NCBI GenBank assembly: GCA_964019415.1
Contig: OZ025868.1
Location: 4,808,371 to 4,872,370 of the forward strand
Length of the DNA stretch: 64,000 nucleotides
Reading direction: 5' to 3'
Source: Ianthella basta
Lineage: Eukaryota; Porifera; Demospongiae; Verongiida; Ianthellidae
The notes beneath the pieces are model-generated. The model had not been told where the DNA came from. It saw only the letters and a list, made by a program, of their open reading frames with translations, and made no database searches. Both the position numbers and the translations under genes were made by a program. How positions within the stretch are numbered: the stretch's first letter is position 1; every line of letters starts with the position of its first letter. Positions 20,975 through 30,376 of this stretch are shown here, in pieces.

Positions 20975-23020
20975 TTAATTTGGTGATGGTGAGGTCTGGG
21001 TCAGATTGTATAGAGCTGTTCGAAACAACTTTCTATCCTTAATACCTTTGATAGCTTGTGGCAAGGTGTTAAAGTGATATGCCCCTTGGTATTCAAATGT
21101 CGAGCGATAGGCATTGGTTTGAGGACGCTTTATATGCAGGTTGTTCTTTCCGCGTGTTGAGGGATAGTTAGCATTTTGGGCCGTGTTGGTACTGAACTTG
21201 GCAGTCAAGAATGCCGGTGCTCTGTTGGTCAAGCAGCGGTGTACCTGACTTAACATAGCTAGGTGCCTTCGATGATGTAAGGTGGTCCACCCTAGCATTT
21301 GCCGGAGTGGGTGGCTTCTTGTTCTGGGTGGTTTCTGAAGGATCACCCGCATGGCATAGTTCTGAATCCTCTCAACCCTGTCACTGAGAGTGGTGCCACA
21401 GGAATGCCAGACAACAGAGCAATAATCGAGATGTGGGAGTACAAACGACTGGTAGAGCAGCTTTCTTATGGAACAAGGTAGGTAGTGACTTGCTCTTCTA
21501 ATGAGAGCTAGCTTAGACAGGCATTTCTGTCGAACACTATCTATGTGCTGCTGCCAGTTCAAATCTCTGTCGATCTGGACTCCTAAGTATTTCACTGTTT
21601 CTTGTTTGGTTAGTGCCTGTTCTCCAGACCGAACTACTACATCATTGGCTCGTCTCTTATCACTCTTCTTACTGAGCACCATCAATTGGGTCTTAGCAAC
21701 ATTCATTTTAAGTCCATTTGCCACTATCCATTTTGCTACTCGACCAAGATCTTCTTCTAATATGTTGCTAACACGTTTGGGATCGCTGTCTGAGGTGTAG
21801 ATGGATGTATCATCAGCAAAGAGATTAACTGTACATTTCTCCACAGCATTGGGCAGGTCATTGACAAATAGGGTAAACAGGAGTGGTCCCAAAATGGACC
21901 CCTGTGGGACTCCTCTCGTTACATTGGACCACTCGGACCTCACTCCCTCCATTACTACCCTGAACTTCCGGTCTTGTAGATAATTAGTAAACCAGGCTAG
22001 CTCGCTTCCATTAACACCATATGCATTGAGCTTCTTTAGAAGTAGGCCATGGTCAATCGAATCAAATGCCTTGCTTAAGTCAATCATAATGGTCCCAACA
22101 ATGTCACCTTTATCTATTGAGGCCTTCCAGTCATCGACAGTTCTCAGCAGGACATCTTGTGTAGAATGGTTTGGTCGAAAACCAGCTTGTACCTCATGTA
22201 ACAATTTATGTGCCTCTAGATAGTCATATAACTGAAGGTGTATGAGGGATTCAAAAACCTTAGCTAATACAGGGATCACAGAAATTGGGCGATAGTTAGT
22301 AACATCATGTTTAGTCCCCATCTTAGGTACTGGGGTTACATTCGCCTCTTTCCACTCTGTTGGAAACTGCCCCAATCTTATACTTGCATTAAATAGGTTA
22401 GTAAGGCCATGAACTATAGCTGGGGCCACCATTTTAAGGATCCTTGCAGATATCATGTCTGGACCAGTAGCTTTCCTCTCATCCAGGGTAGACAATTGCT
22501 TAAGTACCATTTCTTCGTCAATCTCAGATAGCCTGAAAGTGCTGGGAACTGTGGGTAGTGACTGTTGCATGTCAGCAGCGGGTGAAAACGGTAGATTGCT
22601 GAAGTGTTCTAGGAAACAGTCCACAATTTCTTGTGGCCTAGTTAGTGTCGTTCCTTCATGTGTCAGGGATGGGGTGAGCTTTGATTTTCCTCTGCCAAGA
22701 GCAGAGTTTAGCTGTCTCCAGACTTTTTTTGGCTGATATGACATACCTTTGCATACTGCTGCATAATGCTCAGCCTTCGCTTTTCGCATTCGACGATTTA
22801 CTTCCCTCTTTAGGTGGTTAAACTTGTCCCAGTCCTCTTTTGCATTGCTTCTCCAGTGCTTCCTCCGAAAGTAGTTCCTGGATCTCATCAGTTGCCTGAT
22901 TTGCGCATCAATCCAATCATCATTTCTACCCTTTTTCCTCCTAACCTTAACCAAAGGAGCATGCTTATTCACAATGTCAAGAAAGAGGGATTTCATAGTA
23001 AGATTGTTTCCCCTTTGCAC
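20975..23020 (-). CDS. LINE reverse transcriptase (truncated ORF2)
   Basis: The product has 681 residues and copies element RNA into DNA at the target site. An N-terminal linker with KHAPLVKVRRKKGR follows the lost endonuclease. The RT motifs are in order: NYRPISVIPVLAKVFE (242-257), FRPNHST (281-287), MIDLSKAFDSIDH (312-324), GVPQGSILGPLLF (370-382) and the catalytic FADDTS (401-406). The C-terminal portion carries YLGVQID near 475 and VLPHLDYCSVVWH near 525, as in CR1/L2/Jockey-type proteins. There is no stop in the frame, which suggests recent insertion. It is not autonomous without the endonuclease. The first ATG is only the first available one; the original start is lost. Confidence 0.92.
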   Translation of the reverse strand: MQRGNNLTMKSLFLDIVNKHAPLVKVRRKKGRNDDWIDAQIRQLMRSRNYFRRKHWRSNAKEDWDKFNHLKREVNRRMRKAKAEHYAAVCKGMSYQPKKVWRQLNSALGRGKSKLTPSLTHEGTTLTRPQEIVDCFLEHFSNLPFSPAADMQQSLPTVPSTFRLSEIDEEMVLKQLSTLDERKATGPDMISARILKMVAPAIVHGLTNLFNASIRLGQFPTEWKEANVTPVPKMGTKHDVTNYRPISVIPVLAKVFESLIHLQLYDYLEAHKLLHEVQAGFRPNHSTQDVLLRTVDDWKASIDKGDIVGTIMIDLSKAFDSIDHGLLLKKLNAYGVNGSELAWFTNYLQDRKFRVVMEGVRSEWSNVTRGVPQGSILGPLLFTLFVNDLPNAVEKCTVNLFADDTSIYTSDSDPKRVSNILEEDLGRVAKWIVANGLKMNVAKTQLMVLSKKSDKRRANDVVVRSGEQALTKQETVKYLGVQIDRDLNWQQHIDSVRQKCLSKLALIRRASHYLPCSIRKLLYQSFVLPHLDYCSVVWHSCGTTLSDRVERIQNYAMRVILQKPPRTRSHPLRQMLGWTTLHHRRHLAMLSQVHRCLTNRAPAFLTAKFSTNTAQNANYPSTRGKNNLHIKRPQTNAYRSTFEYQGAYHFNTLPQAIKGIKDRKLFRTALYNLTQTSPSPN

Positions 23021-23025
23021 CCAAT

Positions 23026-23255
23026 GGCCATTATTGCCAAGCGGCGAGCATTAGCGATCGAAGTGAGGCCAATGATTGTGGTCTATTCCAGATGTCACAA
23101 TCACATTGCACAAGCCTTTTGTACGGCACGCGGGGCATTTCCTGCAACAGCACAACCCTCATCTCCCCAAAATCTCGATTACCAGCTACACGCTTCGAAA
23201 TCGTTGCAAGGCCTAGCTGTTGCCATACTTTTCCATTCCGCACACGCTTGCCCAG
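23026..23255. other. Sequence flanking the LINE truncation point
   Basis: No supported gene. The open frames over this stretch on both strands have no recognisable content. Confidence 0.4.
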
Positions 23256-23890
23256 TAATAGTCTCATTCAGAGCCCACTACTTCCATTAATAAAAGGCCG
23301 CTGCTGCTGCCACCGAAAGTGCGGTGGTTACTGGTGTCACATAATTGCTCCTGCCACCGGCAGGTGTCTATAAAAGCCATAGGGCTACTCCAACCACCGG
23401 ACTGTGTGATTAACTCTAACCTACGAATATTTCAGTGGCAGCAGCCATTCCGTTAATAAAATGGTAGTCTGGCATCTTTGGGCCGATTCTATGGCTCGCC
23501 TTGACACAACTCAAATAATATTGGCCAATCAGATCATCACTTGATCACGTGTCTACTGAACCACGCGTGATCTTTGTACGTGAAGATATAGGGGATGACT
23601 CTCATTTTTGACCCTGGAGTATGCCACAGTAATGGATCCCAATCGTGAACTATCTATAATCTAAGAAAGAACATTTACACCTTGAGACTTGTTCCTAATC
23701 AGCCTCACGTGCGAGGTTTGTGCGTGGTATTCGGTAGACATGTGACCAAGCGGCAATCTGATTGGCCAGAATTATTTGGGATGGCGAGAACCAAGGAATC
23801 AGCCCAAAAACACCAGGCCAACTTTTCCACGGTCTTTTTATAAGCAGAAGTGGTTGGCTGGAAATGAGACTAGCCCAGTGAATCCACCAT
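23256..23890. mobile_element. Imperfect foldback element
   Basis: The segment 23256-23570 has diverged reverse-complement partners in 23715-23890. GGCCAATCAGAT at 23522 matches ATCTGATTGGCC at 23756, AGTCTCATT at 23261 matches AATGAGACT at 23863, and the stretches between stay collinear at roughly 75-80 percent. A third, direct copy of the CCATTNNNTTAATAAAA module lies near 23447. No transposase is present. It is older and more decayed than the palindrome at 12872. Confidence 0.5.
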
Positions 23891-24854
23891 ATTGCTGACA
23901 TCATTGCTGCCACGTGGCCGGGACCCCTTGCAAAAAATATGCTGACGTAACTACACTTCTTGGTTGCTGTTATCCACAAAATCCTCTTTCACTTACGATT
24001 CAATACTTCCACAACGCGGTCAGATGACTATTCCAGGGCGCATACAGGACATCCTTCAACTAAACTTTGCCCACGCTCTTTCGGTGGTTTATGACAGACG
24101 TGCAATTTGGCAGGCATTTTTTATTACTGCACAGTTGCTTCTGGCTGTCATCTCCATGTTTGATTGGAACTTTATCTATACTCACATATCGTCATAGCCA
24201 TATACAATGCTGTACATTTTCTTGGTACTTGATACTTTTACTGTAACATCACATGGACATCAAGCGCTACAGTATCATTACATTGACCAAGCATATTATG
24301 TATATCTTACACAACAATTAATGCATGATTAATGCAAGGCATGTCTTATGTGCTTTGCGTATACCTAGTTAACTTCAGCTGCTGATGTTTGTCCACAACA
24401 CCATAGACGCACGAGTGTGTCTATGATTACATCACATGATGCTTGAATGGTAAATTCTCAATTCAGCACACCAACTACATATGATTGCAGATAACCACCA
24501 AAGGCAAGCGGTCCTGCTCCCAGCTAGCAACAATGAATGCTGCCCATTATAGACATGTCACTTGTAGATACCCTGTACTTTCTGGAATCAGCTCTGAACT
24601 AAGGTAGCAGCTAATCCTACTACAGGTACAGATGCTCGAGCCGCCCAAGAAACAGCAAGGAGTGCCGCTACTTGTCATCCATGACTGACAGCCTACATGT
24701 AACACCCAAACAACCTTTCAGTTTAGAGAGTACCAGTATTCACAAAAGTGTGGTGCCTTGCCAGATGGGTTGATTAGTCAGAAATAATGGTGCAGGATGT
24801 TACGCCCATCTACCACTGGTTGACATGGCAACAAACCTCCCATTGTGGTGAGAA
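23891..24854. other. Intergenic stretch, no gene seen
   Basis: No gene, RNA or clear repeat could be recognised here. Confidence 0.4.
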
Positions 24855-24950
24855 CTAGTCTATCGAGCTAGACCTCTTTCGCGTTTTCACGTAACCGCAG
24901 TGATCAGTAATGGCGGTGCTCTTCACTGTGTGGATGAACACTATCTCAAG

Positions 24951-25175
24951 TCACCCAGTGCTTCTTCGAGCTGCTCGTGAAATGGTAGAACGCACAGGGA
25001 TTCTTGAACCTCCTGGAAACAACTCGCGGCGAGAAACAGGCGTTGCTGATGGCTCTTGGGTGCTCCCTGAACCAGAAGCTTGTCTTTTGGCAAAAGGGGA
25101 GACTCCAGTTTTAGCCGGAGACAACAGGGGTCGTTTCTGCGAGCGACTAGTCAATCTCTGAGGGCTTATTCTCAT
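24951..25175 (-). CDS. Basic low-complexity ORF, likely C-terminal continuation
   Basis: This 74-residue frame overlaps the stop codon of the preceding frame by four bases (ATGA). It is rich in Ser, Arg, Pro and Lys (SRSQKRPLLSPAKTG), as expected of a disordered nuclear tail. It may be the rest of the zinc-finger-like protein after a frame change. It has no recognisable domain. Confidence 0.3.
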   Translation of the reverse strand: MRISPQRLTSRSQKRPLLSPAKTGVSPFAKRQASGSGSTQEPSATPVSRRELFPGGSRIPVRSTISRAARRSTG

Positions 25176-25450
25176 CGGAGAGGGAGCAGAGGCGTACTGC
25201 AGCTTGCGAAGAAGTTCCTTGACTCTTCGTAGCGTTTCTTCTGATTCGCAACCGCTAGAAGCTTACCCCAGCAGGACAAGCACAAGAAGTGGGATCCCAG
25301 ACTTGCAGACAACTCAGCGCCAGCAACTCCTCCCAGCTGATGGTACAACTTGGTCGGGCCGCCTCCTCCGGAAAACTTGCACTGCAAGCGATACTTAATT
25401 GGGAATGGCCACTTGCAGACAGCGCATACAGAGCTCAGTGGTTTGGCCAT
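25172..25450 (-). CDS. Zinc-finger-associated-domain-like protein, N-terminal part
   Basis: A 92-residue frame starts in a good context (GAGGATGGCC). It begins MAKPLSSVCAVCKWPFP, has a Gly-rich middle and then FLCLSCWGKL, so two CxxC pairs about 50 residues apart. This spacing resembles the ZAD-type treble-clef found at the N-terminus of some transposon-linked and zinc-finger proteins; that match is inference. The frame ends CGATGA, overlapping the ATG of the next frame. A single frame change could have split a longer protein. Function unknown; DNA or protein binding is possible. Confidence 0.4.
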   Translation of the reverse strand: MAKPLSSVCAVCKWPFPIKYRLQCKFSGGGGPTKLYHQLGGVAGAELSASLGSHFLCLSCWGKLLAVANQKKRYEESRNFFASCSTPLLPLR

Positions 25451-25697
25451 CCTCAGTTCCTAACTGTGCTAACAGCGCTAACTGACTGGTTGCACAGACT
25501 CGCTACACTGCAGAGCAATCGTAGCCGGTTTACCTGGGTGGGACGTCTAGCAAGCCAGACTGCGGTACGTGTTGCTTGGGAAGTGCGAAAGACCTTATTA
25601 TGAATATTAACGGCCTCTGCTAGACCCTCTTTCGCCTTTCCTTGCCGGTTACTTCCGGTTACGCGAAACGCGAAAGAGGTCTAGCGCGATAGACTAG

Positions 25698-26643
25698 GTA
25701 AGAACAAAAGAGCCACATAAAACACGAGCTCAGTAAGTTACATTTCTAACACAGTTGCAAGGCCTAAAGTCAAGGATTGACGGTAGCTGTTACCCAATTA
25801 AATGCAGCTACAGTCTTTAACATATACTAGACTCACAGTCTATAGGACAAGGCACCCGCCGAAGACTACTCAGTAGCAACTGCAATGTGCCTACGAGTGG
25901 ACGTGCGCTCACTTTATAAGTGAGAGTCCAAGCATTGCTCTCCAACAAACCTTAGCATCTTCGGCTGTAATTTTGTCTCAGCTTTTGACGCGTATCCCCT
26001 TTACCCCAGCGGGCGTTGGCGCGACACGGCTGGCGCTTAACCAGGGGTTTTGGGAGGTATGCTTAATTGAATCGCCCACGCACATTCCCACAAAGGAATG
26101 TGTTATTCTAAACAACGTTGCCAAAGTCACTTTTAAGTGCATAAGTGCATTCTTCATTTGTTCCGCAACAGGGCGATCATTGGGAGACATTCAGATCAAG
26201 GAAGGTAGTGCATAACCACACGTGATCTAACTCAGTGAACATGATGGTGTATGTTTGCATTACTTGGACTGACCTTTCCAAAAGGGGCCTGTCAGAGTGG
26301 GAGTCTGTTTGCATTACCCCTCTCATGACTCCGTTCCAAACGTAGAGTGGGAGTGTCTGTATGCATTACCTTTCCTGACCCAGAGTAGCCTGTCATGTGA
26401 GCTGGTAGTCACAAGGAGTGTCACATCTTGTACAACAAATCACACTTTAATGGGCCAGTATAGTTGCACAATACCCCAAAGACATGCACATATACTCCAA
26501 CGTAAGAATGATTTAGTTATGCTAAATCTTGGGAAATATCACTTTCCTGCTGCTCCTTTCTCTCCCAAGCTGCAGGAAACTCACCACATGGGCTACCTCA
26601 CAATAAGTACACACACTGCCACTGGAATAAGAACTGATGATAA
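25698..26643. other. Intergenic stretch with a dispersed minisatellite motif
   Basis: No supported gene. At 26260-26400 phrases such as GACTGACCTTTCCAAAAGG, GGAGTCTGTTTGCATTACC and CTGACC repeat loosely. The same motif family recurs at 36700-37080, 42900-43110 and 60290-60660. Confidence 0.45.
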
Positions 26644-29600
26644 TTATGGTGAAATATAGACATGAGAGTTAAAGGTCAAAAACAAAGCAACTGACTTCAT
26701 GCCTTAGCCTTACTACCATACAATTAAATGTACTACTATTGAATGTATTTAGTACAAGAAACCCAAATGACAAGGATCTTAAAGCACCATAACCATCAAC
26801 AACTCCAAACTGGAGCATGAATAGACACAGTATAACTAGCTACATATGCTGCATAGAGCAAGAGCAAACTGATAGACAGACAGTGTACAATCTATGCACA
26901 ATTAGGGAAGCGTATGAATATAAAACAGGGAGGGATACCATAAATGTCCCCGCACAAGTCAGGCCATATGCATGATTGCATGAACTTGCACTCTGTGCAA
27001 AATTGACACACATTGAAGCATTCAAACGTCATTTCTCATACTTTGTATACAGATACTCATGCCAATGAAGAATGTTTGGGTAACTGTACTGTATTTCATG
27101 TCTGACTTTAAGTTCGCTTGTCTGTTAGGATGTTTTACCATATCTATCTACCTCATCTTGTTGCCTTTACAGCCAGCCCCTTTCACCATGTGCACGACCT
27201 TGTGTTCCACTAGTATTTAAGGCCTATCTTGTACAGTTGTAGTTCCTTTGATTGCCTATATCTTGAATAACAGCTGGCCACTACCCATTGTGTGACTTGT
27301 GGTATGAAGATACGCCACAGTAACCACAGCAACTGCGAGGTAACTTCGGGTGAAAGTACTACCAAATGGTGCACAAACAATCTCATATGTTCATTCAGTG
27401 CACATGAATTAATTTCAGAAAACGAGGAAGGAAAACAGGGAGGCACTGTGAGAGCCACAAGGACAGTCATTGCAATCTACGAGATAGGATAAAGATCAAA
27501 GCTGGGTTGAATGTCAACTCCTCTATATATCACTTCTCAAATCTTCACCAAACAGGGCAACAGCAATCGTGGGAGTGACCTATGGTGACAAGTCATCACT
27601 GCTGGAATCTTGCAAACATCAACAAACTATGGAGGCTGTATGGAAACCCACCCAAAGAGAGTTCAGCCATAGCTAGTATATAAACAACTTATGTAAATTT
27701 CATGGGCACCTCAGTCTAGGGTCAGATAAACATTGAATCTAGTTATACATAACAAATGATGACTAATTCATAAGAGGTGGGCAAAGGGCATGACCTGTTT
27801 GGACCACCGTTACAGTACTATAACAATATCAATGACAATGACAGTTTATGCACCAAGTGAGCACTCACACACAGCACTTCAATAGCTTGTCTCAGTTGTA
27901 ACCTTTACTGCCTGCCAAACATCCCCCCTCCTCCCCTACTGTAATAAACACTTGGAATTTGTATTATAGCCAAAACAAAATATCACACACCTCCATTCAA
28001 GCCCAGTACCCCTTCAACTCCTTCTGCTAAATTAGTCGTCCCACGCTTCATGTAAGTTCCTGCACTGCCTAATCACTGATACACCTACAAATATGTTAAT
28101 CTACATCATACAAGTAGTAATGTATAAGGCAGGAATATGTCTGCCTATTAAGTGATTTTGAGCCAGGTTAGCTATTATAATCAGTATGCTTTGGAAGTCA
28201 GGTGGGACTGAAGGGAAAGGCAAGAAAGGGGACCCAACAAATGCTTAATATATCCCTTTCATCAGGTTTTGCCTGACTTACAATGCACACAATAGATAGG
28301 CCTGGTCTAGCTTGAGAGACAACAGACAATTGAATTCATCTACATGCCTATCAACCTCACCAAGAGTAGCTAATATCCTAGTACATCAACCTGTCGTCAT
28401 GGAGACCAACAACAAATAACAAAAACTCATTCAAATTATGCATAACTAGCAGGGAAGCAGCTCCATGACAGCTGCTACACAACAGCTACTCTATGAGGGC
28501 CAGGCAACACGAGTGTGGATTCTGATCATGTGGGTATGCCAGCTGGTAGGCCACAACCATGCATGCTGCATGCAATACTGTGTGTACCATGATGTGGACA
28601 GATAGCAAGAATCGCTGGGAATACGCAGAATCATGCATGCATGCCCTGATAATAGATATGAATATAAAAGGTGGAATGAAGATGATTAAACTGTAGAATG
28701 GACATAAATTTAGACAGGAGTTGTATGGGCAAAGTAAGAGCAATGGCATACAAAAAGATGCAAGGGGGGGGGGGACACTTCACTAAAAACAACTTCTCTA
28801 CTGGTCTCCTTTACAGTGAATAGTCTTTCTTTGACCCCCTATGGATGACAAGCCCCATGCAGGATCCTTCAATATGTCTACGTTTTTAGTGTCTACTGCC
28901 TCTAAGACGGCTTTGCTCCAATGATGGTGAGGTGACGCCAGCCTGGTAACATTGGTGTGGCACACTACAATGTGCAAATTCCAGCTTTGTGGTAATGCAG
29001 GACAGTTGGTGATGGACCATGTTGCTGTAAACAGTAATATTGTAAGCGCAGCAGGGGGAGCTTGCCACGAGTTGGTACCGTAGGTCTGATTTCAGCTGGG
29101 GAGTAACAGTGCAGGAGTAAGGGTTGCGGTTAACAATGCATACCATGAGTTGTCTAAGGTGCTGAAGTCGGAGTTGTGGTTGGCAGGGCGCGTAATTAGA
29201 TTACCAACAGGATGCCAGGGCACAGTTTAGGGGTGGATCAGAATGCATGACATAAGATGTAAGTCTTGGTACCCCAGGCGGAATATATATGCAACAAGGA
29301 AAGAAGAATCACTATCATCATGCTACTATGCACAGTGCATCTGGTTAAAGGTCAAGCGGAGAAATGTGTGGCAATAAACCACTCTCGTGGTAGTGAATGC
29401 AGGGCAAACAGTAAGCAGAATGAGGAGTAGATGGAATGGACATATTTGCTTGGGGGTCTACACAAATTCACTGAGATAAGTCTGAGTTTGCCTCACGATC
29501 AGAGTGGTAACACTATGACTCATTGTTGCTGTGTGTGAGAATGACCCTAAACTTGAAATAGAGACACCCATAATATATACATCACAAGGTGAAACCGTTT

Positions 29601-30376
29601 GCTGTGTAGCATGAGACAGCATAGCACGATTGTTAGCAGATAATGCACTGGACGCAAGCCTGCCTGTTTGACCTTCTTCAATTAGCACAATAGCCCAACT
29701 AAACTGAATAGAAAGATACACCGTCACTCCATTATAGAGCTTGCCTAAACGCTTCACATGGCAATGTTCAATGCTACTTGACTTCAGATTAGTCAGGCAT
29801 CGTGCGACTCCTGACTAGCTACAGATGTGTATGTTAAGGCAGGACTGATGACAATCGATCCAACACACAACCTTCCCACACAATATTTGCATATAATTAT
29901 ACTGAAATGGCACTAACCACAGCATGGTACGTAGCAAATCTAATAGCACATTGAAAATACGTAGAGGGCGCAACATACACAATCATCATAATAGTGCACA
30001 CAGTAAGCAAGGTCTTGAAAACACTCTAATATTGCAAATTCTTGGGGGACTCAAATAAACTTGTGCAGACCTCTGTATAATGTCAGGAATGGTTACTGAG
30101 AACTCCTTGTGAAATGGTACCTAACAACAGTAAGTGCACCTAACCTAGTGTTGCCTTTGGAGATGACATGTGACACTGAGATTACTGGCTGAAAGCCAGT
30201 GGCGCCTTATTCACGAAGCTTTCCAGAAATTTGCAGCAGAGTAAGTGAGTACAGTATTTACAAGAAGCTCAAATATCTACAAGACACGAACAAAAAGAGC
30301 ATAGCTATTTCTATTTAAACTTTGACAAGTGAGAACTGAAACGTCTCAGAAGTTCACAATTGCTTTTAGAAGATAG
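26644..30376. repeat. Tandem duplication unit, copy 1 (3.73 kb)
   Basis: This unit starts TTATGGTGAAATAT and is followed directly by a second copy at 30377 and a deleted third at 34145. Copies 1 and 2 are nearly identical over most of their length: 3 differences in about 350 bases from 27781. A patch around 28900-29250 is far more divergent. No transposase is present, so this is a segmental tandem duplication and not a known mobile element. No proven exon lies in it; the minus-strand frame at 29146-28886 is the best candidate. Confidence 0.85.
28886..29146 (-). CDS. Hypothetical exon-like frame, copy 1
   Basis: An 86-codon frame on the minus strand contains NPYSCTVTPQLKS and CCAYNITVYSNMV, which loosely recall an FN3 strand pattern with an N-glycosylation site (NIT). 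The frame stays open in copy 2, despite about 17 base differences that give about ten residue changes. Clear splice sites were not found. It may be an ectodomain exon or a chance frame. Confidence 0.25.
   Translation of the reverse strand: MVCIVNRNPYSCTVTPQLKSDLRYQLVASSPCCAYNITVYSNMVHHQLSCITTKLEFAHCSVPHQCYQAGVTSPSLEQSRLRGSRH

Larger units (their letters stand above)
20645..23025 (-). mobile_element. 5'-truncated non-LTR retrotransposon (LINE, CR1/Jockey-like)
   Basis: A LINE in minus orientation. The intact RT frame occupies 20975-23020. The apurinic endonuclease that should precede it is missing: recognisable similarity stops near 23020, just upstream of the MKSLFLDIVNKHAPL segment, as expected from incomplete reverse transcription. 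The 3' UTR (20645-20974) contains four related units of about 55 bp and ends in a (TATC)n tail at 20647-20672, the kind of simple-repeat tail LINEs leave. Target duplications could not be identified. Confidence 0.85.
24855..25697 (-). mobile_element. Small TIR element carrying a zinc-finger-like ORF
   Basis: Both ends carry an imperfect inverted repeat of about 42 bp beginning CTAGTCTATCG and containing GCTAGACCTCTTTCGCG and CGTAACCG. GTGAGAA on the left and GTAAGAA on the right differ at one base and may be a 7-bp target duplication. The right end also has an inner inverted copy (GCTAGACCCTCTTTCGC at 25618), making a hairpin. The 843-bp element carries two overlapping minus-strand frames (see next entries) but no transposase I recognise. 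Confidence 0.65.

Noticed and set aside
23695-23979. Minus-strand 94-residue frame with Trp- and Ile-rich content
   Set aside because: It lies in the arm of an imperfect foldback element, with no family match or gene context.
30340-30352. GAAACGTC at 30340 and its counterpart at 34112 as further hammerheads
   Set aside because: No CTGANGA core with a stem II precedes it; the two sites are only tandem-duplication copies.
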